Assembly: GCF_002954715.1 (NCBI RefSeq)
Contig: NZ_MSCP01000002.1
Location: 1,373,569-1,437,568, forward strand
DNA: 64,000 nt
Source: Aliivibrio sifiae
GTDB lineage: Bacteria > Pseudomonadota > Gammaproteobacteria > Enterobacterales > Vibrionaceae
Direction: 5' to 3'
Shown here one piece after another: positions 56,028 through 64,000 of this stretch. The notes beneath the pieces are model-generated. The model worked only from the letters and a program-made list of their open reading frames with translations. It had not been told where the DNA came from and searched no databases. The position numbers were made by a program, and so were the translations under genes. The first letter of the stretch is position 1. Every line of letters begins with the position of its first letter.

Positions 56028-56118
56028 TGGTGGAGGGATAGGGATTTGAACCCTAGAACCGCTATTAACGGTTGCCGGTTTTCAAGACCGGTGCTTTCGA
56101 CCACTCAGCCATCCCTCC
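56028..56118 (-). tRNA. tRNA-Ser (TGA)
   Basis: The 91-base type II tRNA has acceptor arms GGAGGGA/TCCCTCC, anticodon loop CTTGAAA with anticodon TGA, a long variable arm (CAACCGTTAATAGCGGTT) and encoded CCA. The discriminator base is A rather than the G usual for E. coli Ser tRNAs. First gene of the tRNA transcript. Confidence 0.93.
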
Positions 56119-56163
56119 ACGGGACTCTATCTGAAGCATCTGCCTCATCAAGTGATGTCGCGC

Positions 56164-56191
56164 ATTATAGAGAAAATGAGATCAGGCGCAA
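56164..56191 (-). promoter_or_regulatory. Promoter of the Ser-Thr-Asn tRNA operon
   Basis: On the minus strand TTGCGC (-35, 56186-56191) and TATAAT (-10, 56164-56169) are 16 bases apart. The -10 is followed by GCGCGACA, a GC-rich discriminator typical of stringently controlled stable-RNA promoters. About 45 bases separate it from tRNA-Ser. Confidence 0.8.
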
Positions 56192-56278
56192 GCCTTTTTT
56201 GAAAAAAAATGTTCGTTTGATTAAAAGTAACTCTAATTGATTGATTTTTATTGAATTTGAATAAATAAGTAACAGTTA

Positions 56279-57178
56279 TCAAATAGTTATGAATGAAATG
56301 CAGTTACGTCCATTTCCTTTTGCTTTATATAATTCTTTATCTGCCGTTTGTAATAACAAAAGCTCAGAGTGCTCTCCTTCTCCCCTAGCTAATGCAACAC
56401 CAATACTAATACTCACTTTTCCGTGGGAAGAGTACTCATGAGGAATATCTAAGTTATAAATACATTGTCGCAATAACTCTGCCGTTTGTTTTAGTTGTTC
56501 AAGGTCGGTATCAAACTGAATAAGGGTAAACTCTTCGCCTCCGTATCGATACACTCGGTCGGTTTGTCTTTGAAGTGCTCTCATTAATGCTCTTGATACT
56601 CGAACCAGTGCTTCATCTCCTGCTGAATGACCATAGTTATCGTTAAACTGTTTAAAATGATCAATATCGAAAATAATAAGCCCAACGTTTACCCCTAATC
56701 TTCTTCCTTCTGCCCACTTAGTTTCTAAATCAGAATCAAACATGCGTCGATTTAATAAGTTGGTTAATCCATCTAACGAGGCATGCTTTTCAAGTAAGTC
56801 AGACTTCAATTTTAATCTTAATTGATTACGTACTCGCTTTTGTAAAATAACTGAATTAAAAGGTTTGGTAATAAAATCCACAGCGCCTAGATCTAACGCT
56901 CGTATCTCATCCTCTGTTGAATGATTAACTGTAATAACAATAATAGGGATGTCTTTTGTTTTATCGTCATTTTTTAGCCTTTCAATCACTTCAAAGCCAC
57001 CCATGATGGGCATATGAATATCTAATAACACCAGATCAATATTTTCTTTATTGATAACATCAAGAGCTTCTGCCCCATTTTTTACCAAAATAGTAGTTAA
57101 TGGTTTTAATAGGTGATGCAATACTTGGCGACTAACCGGTTCATCTTCAACGATTAATATTTTCTGTTCAACTAGCAT
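56279..57178 (-). CDS. Response regulator with diguanylate cyclase output
   Basis: A 299-residue protein: receiver domain in the first 120 residues (LIVEDEPVSRQ, phospho-acceptor Asp in LVLLDIHMP, FITKPF Lys) followed by a GGDEF domain with DGLTNLLNRR and the active site YGGEEFTLI. It should make c-di-GMP when phosphorylated, like PleD/WspR-type proteins. The ATG at 57178 has GGGGAT before it. It lies 47 bases after the hybrid histidine kinase gene, which is its likely partner. Confidence 0.9.
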   Translation of the reverse strand: MLVEQKILIVEDEPVSRQVLHHLLKPLTTILVKNGAEALDVINKENIDLVLLDIHMPIMGGFEVIERLKNDDKTKDIPIIVITVNHSTEDEIRALDLGAVDFITKPFNSVILQKRVRNQLRLKLKSDLLEKHASLDGLTNLLNRRMFDSDLETKWAEGRRLGVNVGLIIFDIDHFKQFNDNYGHSAGDEALVRVSRALMRALQRQTDRVYRYGGEEFTLIQFDTDLEQLKQTAELLRQCIYNLDIPHEYSSHGKVSISIGVALARGEGEHSELLLLQTADKELYKAKGNGRNCISFITI

Positions 57179-57225
57179 ACATCCCCTATTTCTATTATCT
57201 ACATCCAAATAGACATCTATTTGGC

Positions 57226-59691
57226 TTACCTTTTATAGGTTAATTGAAGTTTCGCAATTTTCTCTTGAAGTACTTCTCTTCTAAAAGGTTTAGGTAAGTA
57301 ATCATCCATACCACTATCAAAACATTTTTGAATATCATCGTCCAATATAGAAGCCGTAAGTGCAATAATTGTCGTAAGAGTCATGTTTTCATTCTTTTCT
57401 AACTGTCGTATCGCTTTTGTTGCATCAAACCCATCCATGATAGGCATCATACAATCCATCAAGATAACGAGAATATCATCATGATGTCGCTTATATAACT
57501 CAACGGCCTCAGCACCATTATTCGCTATTTTATAATCAATACCTAACATTTTAAGATTAATAGAGGCAACTTGCTGATTGACTTTATTATCTTCAACAAT
57601 AAGAACTATTCCTGAGTGCTTTGGCGATGCCCCCTTCTCAACATCAGTCTCTGTATCATCATGTGAGTGTTCAAAAACAGAACACAGTAAGTTATCCAAA
57701 CGAGAGCCCAAGAGAGGATATGTCACATAGCCACTGACACTTTCAATTTCTAGATTGGTGTCTGTGTTATTTCTAACCAGTACGATGGGTAATTGAGGGT
57801 ATTTTTCTTTCACTAGGTCTATTTGATCTAAGAAATCTTCTTTTTCTAATACGACCAAAGACTCTGAGGTTTCTCGGATTTTAATTTCTTCAACCGAATA
57901 TACTTTTTCTATGCAGTAACCATATTTATTAACTTCATTAATAAATAATTCTTTAGGTGATTTCGAACAATAAATAATAGTTTTATTGTCTTTGTTTTTA
58001 ACATTCTTTTCATGAGTATGATCTTTTTTCAATTCAAGAGAGAAATAAAATTCACTGCCAACCCCTTTACTTGATTTCAGCTTAATTTCATCGCCCATCA
58101 TTTTGATCATTTTAGATGAAATCGCCAAACCTAACCCAGTACCACCATAGTTCTTTGATGTGTCATCGTCTTCTTGCTTAAACTCTTCAAAAACTTGTTG
58201 ATGCTTACCTTCTTCAATACCTAATCCTGTATCTTTAACTGAGAACAAGTAATGACAGGTCGCCTCTGTTTCTCCTTTTAGTGATAACTCAAATGAAATA
58301 GAGCCAGCATCGGTAAACTTAACCGCATTCGAGGCTAAATTCATTAATACTTGTCTGATTTTTTGCTCATCCGCTTTGACGTAAGTGGGTAAGTCCTCGC
58401 TCATGATTATCTTTATATTCACCCCTTTTTGTTGGGCTTTAGGGGCAATTAAAGCGGCGGTATCAAAAATAACTTCTTTGAGTTTACAACTGTGCGCATT
58501 CACTTCGATATTACCAGATTCAATTTTAGATAAATCAAGCACATCGTTAATTAACATCAGCAATGTTTGAGATGAAGCATTGATAGTGGCGAGATAATCT
58601 TTTTGTATCGCGGTCAATGTAGATGCAGATAATATTTCAGTCATGCCGATAATGCCATTAAGAGGTGTTCGTATCTCATGAGACATATTAGCCAGAAAAG
58701 AGCTTTTCGCTTTATTGGCTTTTATTTCTTGATTTTGTGAACTTATGATCCGCTTTTCTAAGCGAGAAGTCATCACAACAACACCACTAAGAACACTCAC
58801 AATCAAAAAGAAAAGAACGACTGAAAGTACTTGGCTATAAAGATAAAATCGACCGATCTCTTGTGTTGTTTGTATCGATACAGCATCAAGTAAATCGTTT
58901 AATTGTACTTCTATCGCATGCACAACCTGACGTAATTCACCATGCAAACCTAATCGATGATTGTAACCAGCAGCAGCATGAATATCTTGAATATCTTGAA
59001 TATCTTGAATATTAGCAAAGCTATTTTTAAAAATTAAATACTGATAGTTTACCTTGTCATTATTAAAATGAGCGATATCTTTACCTATAATATCAATCAA
59101 TTGGAAGATTTGACCACGTTCATACAAAATGGTTGCTTCTTCTTTTTTTGAGATATTGGAATAAAAATCATACACTTTTTCTTGCAACACAAGCATGGTT
59201 TTATTTAATGCCAAATTATTCAGCGATAATAAACCTTCTTCTAGATTAATTGATTCCTTTTTTAATTGTTCAAACAACCCTTTTTTGTTGTCTTCTCCAT
59301 TTAATACCCCTAAAAGCTCTGTTAATTCATGAAACGAATCTCCATACTTATGAATTGCTTGTATCAATTCTAAACTGTCATGCCCAATGTCAATATCTTC
59401 AATCACAAGTACTCGGTAGATTTGAGTTAATCTATGTTCGAAATTCTCAATTCCAGCTTCTAAACGATCATGATATTTTTCTTCATTTCGACTTATAAAA
59501 TCTTTTTCATACCGACGTAGCATTAACATGTCATTTCTAGCTAAGTTTATTTCGAGTTGCAATTCCGTTAGCCTCTCTTCATGCTCGTGAAATTGGTAGT
59601 TCATGTAGAAATACATCAATAAGAGCGTAGTAATAATTACTCCTGCAGTTTGCAGCAATAATTTTATAGAGAAAGAAGCTAAACGTTTCAT
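57226..59691 (-). CDS. Hybrid sensor histidine kinase with receiver domain
   Basis: An 821-residue inner-membrane kinase. Helices near residues 10-30 and 280-303 flank a helical periplasmic sensor region of about 250 residues. The cytoplasmic part has the H-box FLANMSHEIRTPLNGIIG, an N-box (MNLASNAVKFTD), the G boxes DTGLGI and GGTGLGLAI, and a C-terminal receiver with LMDCMMPIMDGF. No Hpt domain is seen. The sensor region contains three consecutive IQD triplets encoded by a nine-base tandem repeat. It is upstream of the GGEEF regulator and downstream of a terminator after the giant surface protein. Confidence 0.9.
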   Translation of the reverse strand: MKRLASFSIKLLLQTAGVIITTLLLMYFYMNYQFHEHEERLTELQLEINLARNDMLMLRRYEKDFISRNEEKYHDRLEAGIENFEHRLTQIYRVLVIEDIDIGHDSLELIQAIHKYGDSFHELTELLGVLNGEDNKKGLFEQLKKESINLEEGLLSLNNLALNKTMLVLQEKVYDFYSNISKKEEATILYERGQIFQLIDIIGKDIAHFNNDKVNYQYLIFKNSFANIQDIQDIQDIHAAAGYNHRLGLHGELRQVVHAIEVQLNDLLDAVSIQTTQEIGRFYLYSQVLSVVLFFLIVSVLSGVVVMTSRLEKRIISSQNQEIKANKAKSSFLANMSHEIRTPLNGIIGMTEILSASTLTAIQKDYLATINASSQTLLMLINDVLDLSKIESGNIEVNAHSCKLKEVIFDTAALIAPKAQQKGVNIKIIMSEDLPTYVKADEQKIRQVLMNLASNAVKFTDAGSISFELSLKGETEATCHYLFSVKDTGLGIEEGKHQQVFEEFKQEDDDTSKNYGGTGLGLAISSKMIKMMGDEIKLKSSKGVGSEFYFSLELKKDHTHEKNVKNKDNKTIIYCSKSPKELFINEVNKYGYCIEKVYSVEEIKIRETSESLVVLEKEDFLDQIDLVKEKYPQLPIVLVRNNTDTNLEIESVSGYVTYPLLGSRLDNLLCSVFEHSHDDTETDVEKGASPKHSGIVLIVEDNKVNQQVASINLKMLGIDYKIANNGAEAVELYKRHHDDILVILMDCMMPIMDGFDATKAIRQLEKNENMTLTTIIALTASILDDDIQKCFDSGMDDYLPKPFRREVLQEKIAKLQLTYKR
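58981..59007. repeat. Nine-base tandem repeat in the histidine kinase gene
   Basis: Three exact copies of AATATCTTG on the plus strand, encoding IQD-IQD-IQD on the minus strand. Because the unit is a multiple of three, copy-number change would not shift the frame but would lengthen a periplasmic helix. Confidence 0.9.
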
Positions 59692-59750
59692 GCATATCCT
59701 TATGACACTTCTAATGATAAAAATAGTTTAGGATACTTTCCCACAATAGA

Positions 59751-59803
59751 AAAAACCTTGGCTTCTCTTTATCGTTAGATATTGAGGTAAGCCAAGGTTT
59801 TCG
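59751..59803 (-). terminator. Terminator between the surface protein and the kinase gene
   Basis: On the minus strand AAAACCTTGGCTT and AAGCCAAGGTTTT form a 13-base-pair stem with a long loop, followed by TTTCTATTG. Confidence 0.75.
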
Positions 59804-59826
59804 TCTTTTGTCGCTACAATAAAGTG

Positions 59827-62800
59827 TTATTGATCATTCAGTATAGATAGATCGTCATCAGTATTCGCATCTTGAGTTGGGGAATTAAAGCTTGCACTGT
59901 CATCCATCACATCAACACCAATATCGGTATTATCTGCGGCTGTCCAATCTTGATTTTGTAAATCATCCCCACCTTGAACTCCTGCATTATTGTTATCTGC
60001 GCTTGTTCCTTGCATCTCATAGCTTGAATCAACATCAATCAAACTAAATCCAACAGCACCATCAATTGGGTCATCCATAGCTGTCATCCCAACCATCTCA
60101 ACCCGAACTTCTCCTGAGAAATTCTCATCAATGGCAAGAGTAATAGGCTGTGATATATCACTAACTACATAACCACCTTCACCATCTGATAGCCCTTGAA
60201 CTGGCTCGACACCGTCTGGTAATCCATTAACTAAAATGTGTTCAACCTCGTCGTTATTAGAGATGTCACTAGGTATATCAATATTAAGAGTATCGCCTGG
60301 TGCTGCGGTGTAATCAGCTTCATTCTCTGATTGACTCTCAACGCTTTGCGATTCAATGTCCTCAGATAGAGAACTTGATGTAGAAGCTTCATCTACGTTA
60401 TTCTGAATCAGAGTCACTTGATGATTCCCACCGTCAGATGTTGTGAAATCAACATTAATTCCACCGTCATAATCAGGATTTGTCCAGAAGCTCCATGTCC
60501 CATTATCGTTATCGATGAGAGTTCCGTTATCCCCTGAGTAAGAAACACCAGAAATACTATTTTCTGTATTTGTTCCCTCTAAGGAGTTAAGTAAATCCGA
60601 ACTCAACAATAACGCGTAACCATCATCATCAAAAACAAAAGAAGACTCGTCTTGTGGTTGGCTGCCAAGCTCTTGAGTGACAGGGTTATTTGCAGGGTCT
60701 TCCACTTCATCTAACGACACAACCGACACGGTTACAAAGAAGTCTCCATTAAAGTCTGCCGGTGGTGTCATGGTCATGTCATCAAGGTTCCAATCACCAA
60801 TATCGATACTTTGTCCTTGTTCGGTAATAGTCACACTATGCTCACCATCCCCGACAACAAATCCAATTGGATACCCTGTCATCATGACGCTAGTCATAAT
60901 CTCAGATGTATCTAGTTGTTCAATATTAATGCCGAAGTGTCCTGTTGAGTCTTCAGGGAAAACCAGAGGCCCATCAAAACTTGTAGTAATTGCGACGCCA
61001 TCAGCAACAGGACGAATATAAACGTTCATATCCATGCTGGCTTCTGTTGTGCCATCAGTCACAACGACTTGTAAACCAGTTGTGCCGGCAAAATCATCCG
61101 TTGGGGTAAATGTCCAAGTTCCATCTTCATTATCAATGACTGTACCTTCAGCTTCTTCTCCTTCAGCGGTAATCACTCGTGATACGGTTAATGCACTATC
61201 AACATCACCAAAAAGATCAATCAAATCGGCACTATTGAACGTTACTGCACCGTCTTCATTCGTTGCTAAATGTGCATTGCCTGTTTGGAATGGCGCATCA
61301 TCTACAGGAATGATAGTCAGGTTTACAGTTCCTTCCGTTGTTAACTCTCCATCACTCACCGCATAAGCAATATCTATCGGGCCATTGAAATGTTCAGGTA
61401 CAATAACTTGATACATTCCTTCTTGGTTTTGAGTAATTGAAGCTTGAGCAGGTGAGCGAATACTGATGCTTTCCAACGTAAGTTCTGCGCTATCTACGTC
61501 GCTTACTTGCGATAAAATGAAGTTAGGATCAATCAATAAGATTTCATCTTCACTTTCACTTATCACCAATGTAGGGGCAACAGGAGCATCGTTTATTGCG
61601 GTTACGGACAATTGAAGCTCTGTACCTACGGTATGTAAGCCATCGCTCACATCAAAACTCACACCAACTGCACCATTAAAATCAGCATCCGGTGTGATTG
61701 TGTATGAACCGTCTTCATTTAAAGTTACCTCAGCTTGTCCATTAGTAACAATTAAATTCGTTGCGACTAAATCATCCCCATTAATGTCCGTTGCATTTGC
61801 TAATAAATCAGCTTGGGTTAATGTTATTGAGTTATCTTCATCAATGACAGCTGTTATTGGTGTCACTTCTGGCGCATACTCTATGGCATCAACATGGATT
61901 GTTTGTGTCGTTGTTGAAGTGTCTTGATTTGATTCTTCAGTTGAAGTCGCCTCAATAACCAGGTCAAATTCATCACTGTATCCCTCTGGTAACTCAAGGG
62001 CGATAACTTGATCTAAAATGATAGTCGGAATAATAATTGGATCATCACCAATGACTGGTATTTCACCACTATAGATAGACTGGTTCACTTCCCCTAAATC
62101 AATTGTGAAAGTAAAGTCATCATAATCTCTGTCTCCACCACCATAAAGATCTTCGATACCGTAAACCAATTCACCCTGTTCATTCATGGTTGTTCTAGTA
62201 TGCTCAACACCATCTTGATTTAAGTTAGTGCTATTACCACCATGATAAATGGTATCACCATTTTGACTTTGAATCAGAGTTTCAATGCCACTTTCATCAA
62301 TAAAAATCAATTGAGGATCGATTGAATCCATTGTGGATGGTGACCCATCCTCATCCCTAAAGGCAAATTCACCATTGTGCATCTCACCAAAGTTATTATG
62401 ATTAAATCCATTTGGGACAACGAATAAATTAAAGCTTTGTCCTTCTTCAATATCAAATGAGAAAGAAGACGTTCCAGGAATAAGATCCCCACCAGAACCT
62501 TGTTCTGAGGCATTTTCATACACTAACTTAACATCAGAAATCGACCCGTCAGCCTCAACAATATAATAACCTGCAGAATTTTGATAACCAGCGCCTTCAC
62601 CTTGGAAAGTCACGGTAACATTGGTGTCAGCATAACTAGTTAAACCATAAGTTTGATCATTAATAACGGCATCACCATCATAATGGATCACACTGCCTTC
62701 TGGTGCACCACCCATTGTAACGACTAAGCTTTCTGATAAATCTTGGTCTACAAGTTCGGCGGCTAAATTCAGTTCAATGACATTGGCACTATCTCTAATT

Positions 62801-64000
62801 TCATCGCCATCATTAATCGCTTGGCCTTCACTATCAGAGATCACTAAATTAGGAGCATCAGCAACCGCATCAACCGTAATGGCGATATTCGCATTCACGC
62901 TATCAGTACCATCATTAACGCTGAAATCGAGATTTAACGACCCACTAAAGTGTTCATTTGGTGTAAACGTATGTGTTCCATCATTATTAGAAATCAGTGA
63001 ACCATCGTCACCAGCATAAGTGACGGATTCAACACTTAACTCATCGCCATCAACATCAAAAGACCCCGTAAGAAGCTCTTCATCTGTAATAATCAGATCA
63101 CCATCTTCATTTAACGTAAAGGAATGATCTTGAACGATAGCGAGGTCATTGACGGCAGTAACAGATACATCAACTTGAGCAGGAACAACAGCACCATTGC
63201 CATCGTCAACGCTGTAATTAATTGAGAATTCACCATTAAAGTTTTCATCAGGTGTGATGGTATAAGTACCGTCGCCATTGTCAGTAATCACACCATTTGG
63301 AATAGAAATATCGCTAATCGAGCTTTCGCCACTGCCTGAATTTCCCCCCTCTCCCTCAGAACTACCAGAGCCTTCAGTATTGTTGTTTTCAGATTCATGA
63401 TTTTCATCACCAGAGCCATTCACCACATCACTAATATCAATGGCGTCTAAATGACCACTCACTTCAGCTTGGCTAGGTACTGCAAACTGACTCTCTGAAG
63501 CAACAAATTGTGCAGGGACAATCACACCACCAACAATATCAAAAACATGCCAATGATCCCCTGTCAGATGTTCAGGTAAGTTAGGCACAAATGAGGTGAC
63601 TAAAGTGTCTCCAACAAAAACATCAACCTTAACATCATCAACGCCTTCTACATCCCATGAACGGGCAGTATAGTTATGCACTGAATAATGCATATTCGCA
63701 TCCGCGTAATTAGGAATTGAAATCGTTTCAGGGCCATAATGACTGGTATCATCGACATCTTGTAAAACGGTTCCGTCACCCAATTGATGTGACATATCTT
63801 GATAATAAATATGATCAAGTTCATCACCTGTCTCAGTGTTATACAGCCATAAATGATTATCCAAATCACGAGTTTCGCTCGAATCACCCCATGTCACAAC
63901 AATACGCATATCAGTCACATCCATGACCTCAGATATCGCTATCGTACCGCTGTTTAATGTCTCCCCTTCATTCACAGGGAAGCATGAAGTAATACAACCT
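59827..64000 (-). CDS. Giant cadherin-like tandem-repeat surface protein, 5' part beyond the window
   Basis: 1390 residues are visible and the frame is still open at the window edge, so this is the C-terminal part of a larger protein. From the N-terminal side: a DUF2135-like domain (VTWGDSSETRDLDNHLWLY), a low-complexity GSGSSEGEGGNSGSG linker, tandem cadherin-like/tandem-95 domains with NEDGxL and DNGDGTYTITPDENFNG motifs, a DUF4114-like YGGGDRDYDDFTFTIDL segment, more tandem repeats, and an acidic C-terminus ending NTDDDLSILNDQ. No GGxGxD RTX repeats are seen. Such proteins are usually exported adhesins or biofilm proteins. A terminator separates it from the c-di-GMP-linked kinase. Confidence 0.8.
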   Translation of the reverse strand, partial: GCITSCFPVNEGETLNSGTIAISEVMDVTDMRIVVTWGDSSETRDLDNHLWLYNTETGDELDHIYYQDMSHQLGDGTVLQDVDDTSHYGPETISIPNYADANMHYSVHNYTARSWDVEGVDDVKVDVFVGDTLVTSFVPNLPEHLTGDHWHVFDIVGGVIVPAQFVASESQFAVPSQAEVSGHLDAIDISDVVNGSGDENHESENNNTEGSGSSEGEGGNSGSGESSISDISIPNGVITDNGDGTYTITPDENFNGEFSINYSVDDGNGAVVPAQVDVSVTAVNDLAIVQDHSFTLNEDGDLIITDEELLTGSFDVDGDELSVESVTYAGDDGSLISNNDGTHTFTPNEHFSGSLNLDFSVNDGTDSVNANIAITVDAVADAPNLVISDSEGQAINDGDEIRDSANVIELNLAAELVDQDLSESLVVTMGGAPEGSVIHYDGDAVINDQTYGLTSYADTNVTVTFQGEGAGYQNSAGYYIVEADGSISDVKLVYENASEQGSGGDLIPGTSSFSFDIEEGQSFNLFVVPNGFNHNNFGEMHNGEFAFRDEDGSPSTMDSIDPQLIFIDESGIETLIQSQNGDTIYHGGNSTNLNQDGVEHTRTTMNEQGELVYGIEDLYGGGDRDYDDFTFTIDLGEVNQSIYSGEIPVIGDDPIIIPTIILDQVIALELPEGYSDEFDLVIEATSTEESNQDTSTTTQTIHVDAIEYAPEVTPITAVIDEDNSITLTQADLLANATDINGDDLVATNLIVTNGQAEVTLNEDGSYTITPDADFNGAVGVSFDVSDGLHTVGTELQLSVTAINDAPVAPTLVISESEDEILLIDPNFILSQVSDVDSAELTLESISIRSPAQASITQNQEGMYQVIVPEHFNGPIDIAYAVSDGELTTEGTVNLTIIPVDDAPFQTGNAHLATNEDGAVTFNSADLIDLFGDVDSALTVSRVITAEGEEAEGTVIDNEDGTWTFTPTDDFAGTTGLQVVVTDGTTEASMDMNVYIRPVADGVAITTSFDGPLVFPEDSTGHFGINIEQLDTSEIMTSVMMTGYPIGFVVGDGEHSVTITEQGQSIDIGDWNLDDMTMTPPADFNGDFFVTVSVVSLDEVEDPANNPVTQELGSQPQDESSFVFDDDGYALLLSSDLLNSLEGTNTENSISGVSYSGDNGTLIDNDNGTWSFWTNPDYDGGINVDFTTSDGGNHQVTLIQNNVDEASTSSSLSEDIESQSVESQSENEADYTAAPGDTLNIDIPSDISNNDEVEHILVNGLPDGVEPVQGLSDGEGGYVVSDISQPITLAIDENFSGEVRVEMVGMTAMDDPIDGAVGFSLIDVDSSYEMQGTSADNNNAGVQGGDDLQNQDWTAADNTDIGVDVMDDSASFNSPTQDANTDDDLSILNDQ

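Noticed and set aside
56025..56240. Plus-strand open frame over the tRNA-Ser gene
   Set aside because: It is the antisense of a well-formed tRNA and its promoter; translated text such as the tRNA T-arm reading is a known artefact.
58979..59010. CRISPR-like or satellite array
   Set aside because: Only three nine-base units without spacers, inside a coding sequence.
60677..63019. Several plus-strand frames of 70-114 codons inside the giant surface protein gene
   Set aside because: Repetitive acidic coding DNA on the minus strand leaves open antisense frames; Ser/Val/Pro-rich translations show no protein features.

Overview
The window looks like a chromosomal stretch of a low-GC, AT-rich marine gammaproteobacterium of the Vibrionaceae, most likely an Aliivibrio/Vibrio fischeri-type genome. 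The reasons are the low-GC codon use, the MneA manganese exporter under a yybP-ykoY leader, the SpeF-PotE pair, a GH20 chitobiase lipoprotein, a TorA-type reductase and an Asn-Thr-Ser tRNA cluster. No phage, insertion sequence, CRISPR array or integrase is visible.

Left part (1-24.6 kb). A gluconokinase gene cut by the window edge is divergent from a KDPG aldolase, a beta-glucoside-type PTS EIIBC and a GH1 6-phospho-beta-glycosidase; GntR-like operators lie between. Then come a methyltransferase, a LysR regulator, mneA with a Mn(II) riboswitch, nfsA and a serine deaminase. A three-gene corrinoid-type ABC importer is preceded by a clear cobalamin riboswitch and lies beside an orphan membrane protein and a cobalamin adenosyltransferase-like gene. 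A GGDEF protein, an MFS/LysR divergent pair, a MORN-repeat protein, potE-speF, an orphan HTH/zinc-ribbon gene and a DUF5993-DsbB-like pair complete this part.

Middle part (24.6-51.8 kb). This is the main system: a glycosaminoglycan (chondroitin sulfate/hyaluronan type) utilisation locus. A secreted PL8 lyase with the full Asn/His/Tyr/Arg catalytic set, two sulfatases (one Sec-exported, one Tat-type lipoprotein), an anaerobic sulfatase-maturating radical SAM enzyme and a KdgM-family porin act on the polymer. A ten-gene operon (kbaZ, agaS, mannose-family PTS EIIB-EIIC-EIID-EIIA, HexNAc-6-P deacetylase, kduI, kduD, GH105) and a four-gene operon (kbaY, kdgK, eda, DJ-1/PfpI) process both halves of the unsaturated disaccharide. 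An AgaR-like DeoR repressor and repeated CTTTCG/CGAAAG-type sites at three promoter regions tie it together. A cytoplasmic DUF2264 protein of unknown activity, a TorA-like reductase fused to a c-type haem domain, and a Fur-box-preceded FTR1 iron permease are embedded in the locus.

Right part (51.8-64 kb). A chitobiase lipoprotein, a DUF1097 membrane protein and tRNA-Ser, tRNA-Thr and tRNA-Asn genes transcribed from one promoter are followed by a hybrid histidine kinase with a response-regulator/diguanylate cyclase. The window ends inside a very large cadherin/tandem-repeat surface protein.

All functional calls are from motif and family recognition by eye; no searches were run.
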